Origin: Lineus longissimus
Lineage: Eukaryota > Nemertea > Pilidiophora > Heteronemertea > Lineidae
Direction: 5' to 3'
NCBI RefSeq assembly: GCF_910592395.1
Contig: NW_027020282.1
Span: 124,001-188,000 of the forward strand
DNA: 64,000 nt
The notes below the pieces were generated by a model. It was given only the letters and a program-made list of their open reading frames with translations, was not told where the DNA came from and did not search any database. Made by a program: the position numbers and the translations under genes. Below, piece by piece: positions 47,363 to 58,357 of the stretch. Each line of letters starts with the position of its first letter. The first letter of the stretch is position 1.

Positions 47363-47936
47363 TAAGGCACCTATTCCATAGAGGTATACGGTATACTACA
47401 CTATACGCGAACAATGGCTTCACAAAGGGTGCATGACCATGAAACTATTGTTCGCGTATAGTATAGTATAGGGTATAGCTCTATGGAATAGGTGCCTGTA
47501 TAGGGTATAGCTCTATGGAATAGGTGCCTGCCTTAGGCACCTATTCCATAGAGCTATACCCTATACTATACTATACGCGAACAATAGTTTCATGGTCATG
47601 CACCCTTTGTGAAGCCATTGTTCGCGTATAGTGTAGTATAGGGTATAGCTCTATGGAGAAGGTGCCTTAGGCACCTATTCCATAGAGCTATACCCTATAC
47701 TATACTATACGCGAACAATAGTTTCATGGTCATGCACCCTTTGTGAAGCCATTGTTCGCGTATAGTGTAGTATACCGTATACCTCTATGGAATAGGTGCC
47801 AAAGGCACCTTCTCCATAGAGCTATACGGTATACTACACTATACGCGAACAATGGCTTCACAAAGGGTGCATGACCATGAAACTATTGTTCGCGTATAGT
47901 ATAGTATAGGGTATAGCTCTATGGAATAGGTGCCTT
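47363..47936. repeat. Tandem array of palindromic MITE units right of the Tigger element
   Basis: Units at about 47364-47497, 47533-47667, 47667-47801 and 47802-47936, plus a 33-bp partial copy at 47499-47531. Each unit is an inverted repeat of ~50-bp arms and units share GGTGCC(TT/AA)GGCACC-like junctions. Alternate units differ in arm details ('accctata' versus 'acggtata'), so the two arms swap between units. Confidence 0.85.
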
Positions 47937-48046
47937 AGAGCCGAGTCTGGAGTATATTCAAATTTTCAGTGTCACGCAAAATGCATTTGGAGAGAAAATT
48001 CCTCCCATGATATTGTGTTGTCGAAACTCGGGTCATTACATATTCA

Positions 48047-48514
48047 GTAAGGGGTGGTTCAACATTTTCAACATTTTCACAAGTCTGCAAAGAGCACACT
48101 TTTTGGAGACCCCCTCCCCAAAGTGTGCGCTAGACAAATGTTGATATATTTCATCCTTCTCCAGAGGTAGTGCTGTCCGACAATCTTCCATGTACTTGTA
48201 TTCTCTTGGCCCTGGAAACCTTTAAGTGTGCCAGATTTCCGAATCCCAACTCCAATGACTCCAGGGACACTGGGAGGGATATTTGTACCATTCACTGCAT
48301 ATATTATCAACAGAGGGATTGAATTGGTGGTTCTTTGTCAATGCCCAGTGTTAATGGAAGCAAGATTGAAAGAGAATAATTCAGCCTAGGATTCTTGGTA
48401 TTGATCGACATTTTCATATGAACAAAAAAGTGTGCATGCTCCATTACCCCCTACCTCCCTAGCGTGCGCTTTGCAGCCTTGTGAAAATGTTGAAAATGTT
48501 GAACAACCCCTAAG
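48047..48514. mobile_element. Foldback element E2 nested in E1
   Basis: 'ttcaacattttcaacatttt' followed by 'cacaag.ctgcaaag' at the left is mirrored by 'ctttgcagccttgtgaaaat' and 'gttgaaaatgttgaa' at the right, with GGGGTGG/AACCCCT-type ends. About 470 bp, non-coding. Confidence 0.7.
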
Positions 48515-49009
48515 TGATATCTTGTAAAAAGGCAGAAAAAAGAGGAATCAGCCCCTTAAATCCTATGGCAAAAAAAGTGTTTTTAAAGCATGTTAAAACA
48601 GTGTATCAGGTTTATACAAGTTGATAACAATGGTTGAAAACTCTAAAACTGCCTCAATCAACTGGACTTAGGCAGCAATTTGTTCACTAAAATCTACAAT
48701 TAGTGCATCAAAGGTTTTTGAAGCTTGAAAAGGGCATTAAACCTTCAAAACATGTATCAATAGTTGCTCTGTGACATGAAAATGCCTTTTTTGTCGAAAA
48801 TCCATGCATTTTTCACATGAAACCATTCTTGCCATGGGATTTAAGGGGTTTATACCTCTGCTTTTGTGTTTTTTAACACAACACACTATTACTAAATATC
48901 ACTATGAATATGTGATGAGCAGAGTTCAGACAAAACATATCATGAGAGGAATTTTCTCTCCATGAATACATTTGCGTGACACTGAAAATTTGGATAAATT
49001 GTGTAAAAT

Positions 49010-49160
49010 CGATTCTCTTAGGTGGACCTGAGGTGGTAGGAAAGGAAGGCTATATCAGACCACCTATGTGGGCCTTGTAGTCACTTCTATAAAGCTATGC
49101 GATTCTGTTAGGACCTGAGGAGCTAGGAAGGGAATGCTATCAGACATCTCAGTGGGCCTT
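49010..49160. repeat. ~88 bp satellite, first block
   Basis: About two monomers of 'ttaggtggacctgaggtggt' then 'gggccttgtagtcacttct'. Continues at 50346 after unrelated insertions. Confidence 0.75.
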
Positions 49161-49409
49161 CTAGTCTCTTCTACAGGGCTTTCAAATTGTGCCAACGGCA
49201 GGCGCATTTTCCGTCTACTTTCTCATTATTCCTCATCATTTCTCAAGGAAAGCATAGCCACAGGTTGTATTTGCCAGAACTGTTACCGAAAACTGTGTAC
49301 ATTAAATGACGTTTTGAATTCTCTGAACTATGTAGAAACGGTCAATACTACAATCAAGATGTACAGACCGGGGGAGCTGGCGGTACGTACCCATAAGTCT
49401 TTGCGGTAG
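49134..49409 (+). other. Unassigned 91-codon open frame ending in a foldback arm
   Basis: The frame contains TGCICQNCYRKLCTLNDVLN, a Cys-rich segment reminiscent of zinc-binding N-terminal domains, then 'TTIKMYRPGELAVRTHKSLR' and a stop. The last part lies in the inverted arm, so the same peptide is also encoded on the minus strand near 49782. No start context or splice evidence. It could be a domain fragment captured by a mobile element. Confidence 0.25.
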
Positions 49410-49848
49410 TCTCGCGCGTACCGGATATAACCTATCAAGCTTTTCTCCTTCAGAGAAATACTGCGTTGCGCTCAAGTGCCTTATAAAAGGCTGTGAACAA
49501 AATTAACGTTCGACCAATGAGAAAGCCACATTACCCTGCATACGAGGTTGGACGCGTGATCACTTAGTGACAAGTAAAAATAGAATCAGACCACATGTTT
49601 CTATATGTCAGAATGCTGCCGTTTGCGCTGTAGTACACGTGTGTTGTCCAAATTTTCGATTTCAAGCAAGTTTAAGGCCAACCTCGTGTCCACCAGACTA
49701 ATGCGTAATTGGCAGTTGAGCGCAACGCAGTATTTCTCTGAAGGAGAAAAGCTTGATAGGTTATATCCGGTACGCGCGAGACTACCGCAAAGACTTATGG
49801 GTACGTACCGCCAGCTCCCCCGGTCTGTACATCTTGATTGTGGTATTG
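49350..49848. mobile_element. Foldback with ~122-bp arms
   Basis: 'acaatcaagatgtacagacc' through 'ctcctt' and on to 'actgcgttgcgctcaa' at 49352-49473 returns inverted at 49720-49848 almost unchanged, about 245 bp apart. Interrupts the ~88 bp satellite region. Confidence 0.8.
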
Positions 49849-50118
49849 AAGTTCTCATCACGGTTCAAGACCCTACAATCATGAAGCTTTAAGCGTCTAT
49901 TGATAATGAGCCGTCGGTTTACAATTATACGTCCAACCCGTAATCTCACAAAGTATTCTACGAAAAAAACTTTTGTGAACATGATTACACTTAATACACA
50001 ATATTTGAGTATTTCAAGCAAGCACTACTAACTCATGTTTATTAAACACGATTTCAATATAATATAAAAAGACGTTGGAAATCAACGACTTTCGTGACTC
50101 AGAATTCATTGGCTGGAA

Positions 50119-50206
50119 CCTGGCCTCCGTCCGTCCCGTCAATACAAAAGTCAAAATAGGTCAAACACAACAGCGTCGTCTGACGGTGGCCAGTGGTACC
50201 AGGCTA
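50119..50206. mobile_element. Relative of the 84-bp foldback, longer core, one arm lost
   Basis: The right arm 'tctgacggtggccagtggta' then 'ccaggcta' matches 37684-37767, and 'cctccgtccgtcccgtcaat' matches its core in reverse orientation, with about 27 bp more sequence in between. The left arm is reduced to 'aacctggc'. Confidence 0.65.
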
Positions 50207-50345
50207 GGTTTATACACACAGCATGGACTCAATACACAGTGAATGGCGCTCTCTGATTGGCCCGTCTTCCCTTTGTGGCTCATTGAGAGTGAAATCCATA
50301 GGGGGAAGGAGAGAGGGTATTAGGAATGACTGGAGCCTTGGTTGG

Positions 50346-50755
50346 GCAAGATGATTCTGTTAGGTGGACCTGAGCTCCTGAGGTGTTTGGACTGGGAATG
50401 CTATCATACCACCTATGTGGGCCGTCGACATGGTCTAGTAAATTCTATAATGCTGTGCGATTCTGTTAGGTGGACCTGAAGTGGTAGGAAGGGAATGCTA
50501 TCAGACCACCTATGTCGGTCTTGTAGTCACTTCTATAATGCTATGCGATTCTGTTAATTGGACTTGAGGTGGTAAGGAGGGAATGTTATCAGAATACCCA
50601 TGTGGGCCTTGTAGTCACTTCTATAATGCTATGCGATTTCGTTAGGTGGTCTTGTGGTAGAAAGGAAATGTTTTCAGACCAACTACCTAGTCACTTCTAT
50701 AATGCTATGCGATTCTGTTAGGAGGACCTCCGGTGCTAGGAAGGGAATGCTATTA
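50346..50755. repeat. ~88 bp satellite, second block
   Basis: About five monomers. Spacing of 'ttctgttag' is 88, 88 and 76 bp between 50461 and 50713. Each contains 'agaccacctatgtgggcc' and 'cacttctataatgctatgcg'. Confidence 0.85.
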
Positions 50756-51161
50756 GGCTGGGTTCACTCGCAAAAGTGGCCACACGCTATGGGGCACACG
50801 ATATGAGGGCACGCAAATGAAATGACGACAAAATTGTCCTATTGTTTCTAAGTTGGCTTAAACTAAGCTATGAATTGTTCATAAATCGTCGAAGGGAAGC
50901 CTATCTAGGCCACATGTAGGCCTACAAAATTCCAGCGGCTGCATTCCGCTGCACCTAAACGGGCTGGTGCGTGCCACACGAAAATCGAACAAGTACGATT
51001 CCGATGACACTACACCATTTGGCGGCACACGGCCTTCCGAATAGTGTCGTCTTATGTGACCCGGTATTATGAAATTGCCTTGTTAGATAAAAAGTAATCG
51101 TGTGCCGTCTCAAAACGTAGGCCTGCTACCACAATAGTGCCGCCCTATCTGAACCCAGCCT
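50755..51161. mobile_element. ~407-bp element with GGCTGGGTTCA terminal inverted repeats
   Basis: TTAGGCTGGGTTCA at the left and TGAACCCAGCCTAA at the right form a perfect 14-bp inverted pair including the possible target bases. Weaker inversion continues inward ('ccacacgctatgg' versus 'ccacaatagtgc'). Non-coding. Confidence 0.7.
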
Positions 51162-51459
51162 AAAGCACTGTTTCCATCAGGGCTGGAGCGTGATCTGCTT
51201 GCCGCTTCTGACCACGCGGCAGGATCACGCCCGAAAAAACGCCACGCCGTCGTCCTTTCCACAACGAGCGGTATTGAAAGCGGAACAATGATATTGACTA
51301 CCCGTCGTAATACCGCCTGCAGTAAAACGCCCGATTGCCCGGACGAGGATATGAGCAGATTACGCCGCGTAGTCAAAAGCTTGCCTCGTCCATGGAAAGG
51401 GCTCAATGAAAATACATTTAGAGCATTCAAAAGCTTGTCACGCGGCAGAATCTGCAATA

Positions 51460-53785
51460 CGAGCCCTTTATGAATACCACGTTGTGGCTTACTACGCGGT
51501 TACTAAAGTCTTACTTAGGGCTTCGTAGACCGTTCGTTAGCAACAAATCTGCGAGGGCTTTATGAAAACGGACCCTGGTCCGATTGCAATCCTTTAACAA
51601 AAACGAGTCCGCCTAATGTTACAAAACACTATGGCAGTCAGTCATGGGATGGAGAGCTAGTCCGATTTCATTCCTTTAAGAACGAGTTCGCCTAACGTTG
51701 CAAAACACTATCTCAGTCAGTCATGGGATGGAGAGCTAGTCCGATTGCATTCCTTTAACAAGAACGAGTCCGCCTAACGTTACAAAACACTATCGCAGTC
51801 AGTCATGGATGGCGAGCTAGTCCGATTGCAATCCTTTAACAGGAACGAGTCCACCTAACGTTACAAAACACTATCGCAGTCAGCCATGGATGGCGAGCTA
51901 GTCCGATTGCAATCCTTTAACAGGAACGAGTCCACCTAACGTTACAAAACACTATCGCAGTCAGCCATGGATGGCGAGCTAGTCCGATTGCAATCCTTTA
52001 ACAGGAACGAGTCCACCTAACGTTACAAAACACTATCGCAGTCAGCCATGGATGGCGAGCTAGTCAGATTGCATTCCTTCAACAAGAATGAGTCCGCCTA
52101 ACGTTACAAAACACTATCGCAGTCAGCCATGGATGGCGAGCTTGTCCGATTGCAATCCTTTAACAGGAACGAGTCCACCTAACGTTACAAAACACTATCG
52201 CAGTCAGCCATGGATGGCGAGCTAGTCCGATTGCAATCCTTTAACAAGAACGAGTCCGCCTAATGTTACAAAACACTATCGCAGTCAGTCATGGATAGAG
52301 AGCTAGTCCGATTGCAATCCTTTAACAAGAACGAGTCCACCTAACGTTACAAAACACTATCGCAGTCAGTCATGGATGGCGAGCTAACCGATTGCAATCC
52401 TTTAACAGGAACGAGTCCGCCTAATGTTACAAAACACTATCGCAGTCAGTCATGGATAGAGAGCTAGTCCGATTGCAATCCTTTAACAAGAACGAGTCCA
52501 CCTAACGTTACAAAACACTATCGCAGTCAGTCATGGATGGCGAGCTAGTCCGATTGCAATCCTTTAACAGGAACGAGTCCACCTAACGTTACAAAACACT
52601 ATCGCAGTCAGCCATGGATGGCGAGCTAGTCCGATTGCAATCCTTTAACAAGAACGAGTCCACCTAACGTTACAAAACACTATCGCAGTCAGCCATGGAT
52701 GGCGAGCTAGTCCGATTGCATTCCTTTAACAAGAACGAGTCCGCTTAATGTTACAAAACACTATCGCAGTCAGCCATGGATGGCGAGCTAGTCCGATTGC
52801 AATCCTTTAACAGGAACGAGTCCACCTAACGTTACAAAACATTATCGCAGTCAGCCATGGATGGCGAGCTAGTCCGATTGCAATCCTTTAACAAGAACGA
52901 GTCCACCTAACGTTACAAAACACTATCGCAGTCAGCGATGGATGGCGAGCTGGTCCGATTGCAATCCTTTAACAGGAACGAGTCCACCTAACGTTACAAA
53001 ACACTATCGCAGTCAGCCATGGATGGCGAGCTAGTCCGATTGCAATCCTTTAACAAGAACGAGTCAACCTAACGTTACAAAACACTATCGCTGTCAGCCA
53101 TGGATGGCGAGCTAGTCCGATTGCATTCCTTTAACAAGAACGAGTCCGCCTAACGTTACAAAACACTATCGCAGTCAGTCATGGATGGCGAGCTAGTCCG
53201 ATTGCAATCCTTTAACAGGAACGAGTCCACCTAACGTTACAAAACACTATCGCAGTCAGCCATGGATGGCGAGCTAGTCCGATTACAATCCTTTAACAAG
53301 AACGAGTCCGCTTAATGTTACAAAACACTATCGCAGTCAGCCATGGATGGCGAGCTAGTCCGATTGCAATCCTTTAACAGGAACGAGTCCCCCTAACGTT
53401 ACAAAACACTATCGCAGTCAGCCATGGATGGCGAGCTAGTCCGATTGCAATCCTTTAACAAGAACGAGTCCGCCTAATGTTACAAAACACTATCGCAGTC
53501 AGCCATGGATGGCGAGCTAGTCCGATTGCAATCCTTTAACAAGAACGAGTCCGCTTAATGTTACAAAACACTATCGCAGTCAGTCATGGATGGCGAGCTA
53601 GTCCGATTGCATTCCTTTAACAAGAACGAGTCCCCCTAACGTTACAAAACACTATCGCAGGCAGTCATGGGATGGAGAGCTGGTCCGATTGCATTCCTTT
53701 TAAACAAGAATGAGTCCGCTGAACGTTACAAAACACGCGTAGTAAGCCACAACGTGGTAGGCCTATTCATAAAGCACTCGTATCG
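51460..53785. mobile_element. Inverted-repeat-bounded element carrying a satellite core
   Basis: The left arm (51460-51499, 'ccctttatgaata' then 'ccacgttgtggcttactacg') and the right arm (53735-53785) are inverted copies over about 45 bp, with one 5-bp gap. All 26-27 satellite monomers lie between them, the right arm starting directly at the last monomer. Suggests a non-autonomous element whose core expanded. Helitron/DINE-like bivalve elements with tandem-repeat cores are a known analogy, but the ends here do not prove that class. Confidence 0.65.
51577..53735. repeat. 81-bp satellite array, about 26-27 monomers
   Basis: The period is 81 bp (for example 51901 to 51982). The monomer includes 'ccgattgcaatcctttaaca', 'aacgagtccacctaacgtta' and 'cactatcgcagtcag'. 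Variation is mostly at a few positions (ac/aggaacg, cacc/cgcc, attgcat/attgcaa), giving mixed sub-variants along the array. First and last monomers are the most diverged. Confidence 0.97.
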
Positions 53786-54575
53786 TTCTCCTACCGCCTT
53801 ACTTACTAAACCTCTCGTAACGCCTACGTTGTTTTGAGCGGGTATGCACTTGGCCTAAAGAATCATTGATTTCTTATGTAATCCATTTGGTTGTGACCGC
53901 TCTCGAGTGGTGAATGTTGATAACATGTGCCGGTCATGATACTAGAGCCATGTGGCAGGGATCTCCATCAACATCAACACCAGGCCTCGGTATCAGAACA
54001 TCCCTCTGGACTTCTCCCTTTGAAATCTCGCCCCAAACATCTTTCTCCGGACTTTTGCCCACGAACCCTTCTCGGACCCCCCCCCTTCTAGGATATTCTC
54101 TCCCGGACATTTGCCCCCGCTGAAGGACATCAGATCTGCTTGCTGCAGGTGCCGAGGTGGCAGATGTCGGGGGGGGGGATGAAACGACGTCCGGGGCAAA
54201 GGTCCGTGGGGGGGGGGGGGGTCCCAGAATCCTCGTGGTATTGTATGATCGGTGTCATAGTGATCAATCAAACACAAGCCTTTGGAGAATCCCAAAAGTG
54301 ATTAATTACTTGTTCTCTATTTTCTTATACTTGTAGCAAAAGGATAGGTTTTAGTTGAACCCAACACTCGTCTGGTTGCAACATACTATACTCAGCAGCC
54401 GTTCCGTTTCAAGCTTTGCTTTTTTATCGGGGGGGGGGGGTCAAAGCATTCCTTTCACCAATTTTACCTAAAATCATGCGCGGAATTATGTCAGTGCAAG
54501 GTAGCTCCAAATACGAAGGTCCCGCAATTAAGAAAAGCCCGCTGTGCGCCCCGATCGATTGATACACAATACACG
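53786..54575. other. Non-coding with several poly-G runs
   Basis: Runs of G9-G14 near 54168, 54208 and 54428. No gene or repeat ends recognised. Confidence 0.5.
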
Positions 54576-55414
54576 CGGCTGTTATAAAACGCGGATTCCG
54601 CGGAAATCCGCGGAATCCGCGCGTACCTGGTTCCGCTGGCCACCGTCAGATGTAGTGGTAGTCAGATGTAATGATAACTGTGTTTCGATCTATCGCTAGG
54701 CCGAGAGCTCCAACATACAATAATCAATGCCAGCCAACTGTAATTATATCATGTGCTAATATGCTTTTTACTACATTGTTCTACAGAGATGGCTAGTGTA
54801 AATGTATGGTATACATGAAGTTTAAAGTAAAAACTTTTCCTCGTTTTTTATGAATATTAGCCATTGGCGCCCTTCTGGAACATTCTCAGACTCTCGATGG
54901 TAGGTCTAGCTACTCGGACCGAAGATCGCCCAGCGTAGTGTGTGATTCAGTTTACGTTTAATCCGACATGAAATGATAACCAGGCTTATTTAAATGTCCT
55001 TGTCAATTAACCATTCGCATGGTGGTATTTTATTTAATGAATATACCAAAATGCGGTGGGGACTATAGGCAGCAGCAGTGGGGCTAATTTAGCCATCTTC
55101 AGCCATCTTCAGGCGACGATTCATCCTTGGTAAAAAAATTTCAAAAACCGTAGTACAATGTATATGTGATTAATAGAATAACAGTCCTGTCTGTATTTCA
55201 GTCCACAGTGTCTGTTTATAGTACTTACCTTCCCTCAAAATAATGTAATGAAATACAGTTATTACGGAACGATTTAGTTCTCTAAATTCGTGCTGCGTGC
55301 AGTGACCGTGCAGAGAGCGTGTGAACGACTACCACTACATCTGACGGTAGCCAGCGGAACCAGGTACGCGCGGATTCCGCGGATTTCCGCGGAATCCGCG
55401 TTTTATAACAGCCG
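54576..55414. mobile_element. 839-bp foldback with ~85-bp arms and 9-bp target duplication
   Basis: CGGCTGTTATAAAACGCGGA starts the left arm and its inverted partner ends the right one. CAATACACG flanks both sides (54567-54575 and 55415-55423). Within each arm a CG-rich palindrome (CGGATTCCGCGGAAATCCGC) is followed by ACCTGGTTCCGCTGGCCACC, related to the arm of the 84-bp foldback at 37684. The non-coding centre gives no transposase. A 9-bp duplication fits Mutator-like elements. Confidence 0.85.
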
Positions 55415-55423
55415 CAATACACG

Positions 55424-55942
55424 TGACATTACAGCGCACGGCGATAAAGTACAGCTGCTATGCATTATGCCTGTATACAGGCATCTAATGAGGATCACAA
55501 AAATCTAGAGTGCACGGCGTGTGTGGAGCATGGGCATCAGAAACAGTCCCCCTTTAATAAGGTATGCGCAGTAAGCCACTCACAGTCATGACACGTAGAA
55601 TCCGATGGCGTTCAGTGTAGTTAAATCTAGCCGGTAGCGTTGAATCCACTTCATCATATACGTCAAGACGCTGCAATCTATCTCTGAACACACACTGCCT
55701 TCGTAAAGCCCATCTAGCATCTACAGCTTCCAATGCCCGAGATGAACAATGTCTTCGAAATGTGTACGAGAGCTCTAAGGAGCCGTGGACACTCCACGTT
55801 ATTCTACGAAGGAGTTACGAGGTCGATTGGAGCAACGAGTGCTTTATGAATGAGGCGCTTATCGCAAAGAACTCGCTACGAGCGGTCAACGAGCTCGTTA
55901 GCGCTTACTTAGCCCAAAGAAGGCTTTATGAATAAGGCCCCT
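55424..55942. other. Region before the second satellite array, shares its left junction with array 1
   Basis: 'aacgagtgctttatgaatga' (about 55832) and 'ggctttatgaataaggccc' (55922-55940) correspond to the sequences left of the first array (51460-51576). No gene recognised. Confidence 0.5.
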
Positions 55943-57192
55943 GTGGTCCGATTGCATTCCTTTAACAAGAACGAGTCTGCCTAACGTTACAAAACACTAT
56001 CGCAGGCAGTCATGGGATGGAGAGCTAGTCCGATTGCATTTCTTTAAGAAGCACGGGTCCACCTAACGTTACAAAACACTATCGCAGTCAGTCATGGGAT
56101 GGAGCTGGTCCTTTATTTGTATTCTTTTAACAAGAACAAGTCCGCCTAACGTCATTACAAGTCAATATCGCAGGCAGCTTGGTATGAAGAGCTGGCCCTA
56201 TTGTTTATTCATTTAACAAGAAGGAGTCCGCCTAACGTTATTACAAGACATTATCGCAGGCAGTCATGGTATGAAGAGCTGGCCCTATTGTTTATTCATG
56301 TAACAAGAAGGAGTCCGCCTAACGTTATTACAAGACATTATCGAAGGCAGCATGGTATGAAGAACTGGCCCTATTGTTTATTCATGTAACAAGAAGGAGT
56401 CCGCCTAACGTTATTACAAGACAATATCGAAGGCAGCTTGGTATGAAGAGCTGGCCCTATTGTTTATTCATTTAACAAGAAGGAGTCCGCCTAACGTTAT
56501 TACAAGACATTATCGCAGGCAGTCATGGTATGAAGAGCTGGCCCTATTGTTTATTCATGTAACAAGAAGGAGTCCGCCTAACGTTATTACAAGACATTAT
56601 CGAAGGCAGCATGGTATGAAGAACTGGCCCTATTGTTTATTCATTTAACATGAAGGAGTCCGCCTAACGTTATCACAAGACATTATCGCAGGCAGTCATG
56701 GTATGAAGAGCTGGCCCTATTGTTTATTCATGTAACAAGAAGGAGTCCGCCTAACGTTATTACAAGACAATATCGAAGGCAGCTTGGTATGAAGAGCTGG
56801 CCCTATTGTTTATTCATTTAACAAGAAGGAGTCCGCCTAACGTTATTACAAGACATTATCGCAGGCAGTCATGGTATGAAGAGCTGGCCCTATTGTTTAT
56901 TCATGTAACAAAGTGGAGTCCGCCTAACGTTATTACAAGACAATATCGAAGGCAGCATGGTATGAAGAACTGGCCCTATTGTTTATTCATTTAACATGAA
57001 GGAGTCCGCCTAACGTTATCACAAGACATTATCGAAGGCAGTCAGGGTATGAAGAGCTGGCCCTATTGTTTATTCATTTAACAAGAAGGAGTCCGCCTAA
57101 CGTTATTACAAGACATTCTCGAAGGCAGTCATGGTATGAAGAGCTGGCCCTATTGTTTATTCATTTAACAAGAAGGAGTCCGCCTAACGTTA
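55943..57192. repeat. Second satellite array with transition from 81-bp to 86/87-bp monomers
   Basis: The first two or three monomers are of the 81-bp type ('cactatcgcaggcagtcatg'), one is intermediate (about 56104-56190), and the rest are 86-87 bp with 'ggccctattgtttattcat' and 'gttattacaagac'. Spacing of 'aaggagtccgcc' is 87 and 86 bp. Recurrent 62-codon open frames are satellite translations. Confidence 0.95.
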
Positions 57193-58162
57193 ATATGTAA
57201 AGTCAAGGACTTGGTGAGCCCCCTTTAGGTCGGGGGAGCACCCCCGAACCCCCCTACGATAGCGTAGCGTTTTTACCCAGTACAATGGAGGGGAATCCCC
57301 CCCACCCCCCCCCCCCCCCAACCCCCCCAACCCCCCCCCCCCATGTTGGGACCATCCATAGTTCCTTCCGACACATTTTTGTTTTGGTAATGTAATACAT
57401 TGTGATTATCCTTATTCACGGGAATCGGGCGTTTCCAGTGATATACGACACAAATGGGTTGTCCTCATGAATTCACTTTGGAAACGCATTTTAAAATAGA
57501 TGTTACGTCATCATCGCGTACATTTGGGAAAAACTCCCTAACGAGACCGGAGCAGACGGCGGAAAGTAGTTTAATTATTGGCCGCTAGGGTGCAGTATGT
57601 CGCTCACCCGAATTTTTCAGGCAACTTTTGCTAAATAGAGCTAGTTCTAGTTTGTGATTCATTTTGATACTTCAGATTTGGGCAGAAGACCAATATAACT
57701 TAGTCGTCAGTGTGGTTTTAAGCTGGAAAAACGTACTTGTTTTTCTTAAAGTGCCTTTTTTGGACGGGTGTGTGCGATTGTTTTGTTTTTATGTCACGTG
57801 ACCTCGACCATGTCGACACAAAATTTAAATAAACCACCCTTTTCTGTCATTATTTAGGACGGATATTTCTCTAATAAAAATATTAATATAATTGGCCAAT
57901 TTCTTAGGCATATGATGTAGCGAATTCCCATGAAGATTTAAATTAATTTAAATTTAATTTAACTTAATTTCAACCAATGGCATAGCAACCACCACCGGAA
58001 GATCGCGGAGAAATCGGTAAACTCAACGGAGTTAATTCAGAAAAATACCAAAAAAAATTGTTTGTAGGATATACAATAGTTACTCTCTTTATTTCTCATC
58101 ATTCATTTACATTATGTACTCCCGCACACACGTGTATCTTAAGAGCCCCTCCTAAGAGGGGG
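57193..58162. other. Insertion in the satellite: G/C-run module and left arm of a large inverted repeat
   Basis: Begins 'taatatgtaaag' and carries runs such as 'gggggagcacccccgaaccc' and 'cagtacaatgg', resembling module Q of 37-42 kb. 57415-57552 is the left arm of the inverted repeat described at 59697. The rest is AT-rich, non-coding. Interrupts the phrase 'gttattacaag'. Confidence 0.5.
57415..57552. repeat. Left arm of a ~135-bp inverted repeat (partner 59697-59850)
   Basis: From 'gggaatcgggcgtttccagt' to 'aactccctaacgagacc', mirrored at 59697-59850 apart from a 16-bp insertion ('gccctgttaatggggc', itself palindromic) in the right arm. Confidence 0.85.
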
Positions 58163-58357
58163 GCTTATTACAAGACATTATCGAAGGCAGCATGGTATGA
58201 AGAGCTGGCCCTATTGTTTATTCATTTAACAAGAAGGAGTCCGCCTAACGTTATTACAAGACATTATCGCATCGCAGGCAGTCATGGTATGAAGAGCTGG
58301 CCCTATTGTTTATTCATTTAACAAGAAGGAGTCCGCCTAACGTTATTACAAGACACT
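58163..58357. repeat. Third satellite fragment (about two 86-bp monomers)
   Basis: Same 86/87-bp monomer as the second array, lying between two insertions, so once continuous with it. Confidence 0.9.

Larger units (their letters stand above)
45016..49007. mobile_element. Foldback element E1, left TIR split by a 2.9 kb composite insertion
   Basis: The right end reads, inverted, CGATTTTACACAATTTATCC then AAATTTTCAGTGTCACGCAA. The left end has CGATTTTACACAAT up to 45029, then the MITE/Tigger composite, and resumes at 47957 with ATATTCAAATTTTCAGTGTC. The arm continues about 100 bp further with matching blocks ('ggagagaaaattcctc', 'ccccttaaatccta'). Without the insertion E1 is about 1.06 kb. Confidence 0.75.

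Noticed and set aside
51577-53735. Regular 81-bp direct repeats could suggest a CRISPR array
   Set aside because: The whole 81-bp unit is conserved with no unique spacers, and the genome is eukaryotic. It is a satellite.
56201-56994. Repeated 62-codon open frames (LTRRSPPNVITRHYRRQ type)
   Set aside because: They arise from translating the 86/87-bp satellite. They recur at monomer spacing and stop after two monomers.
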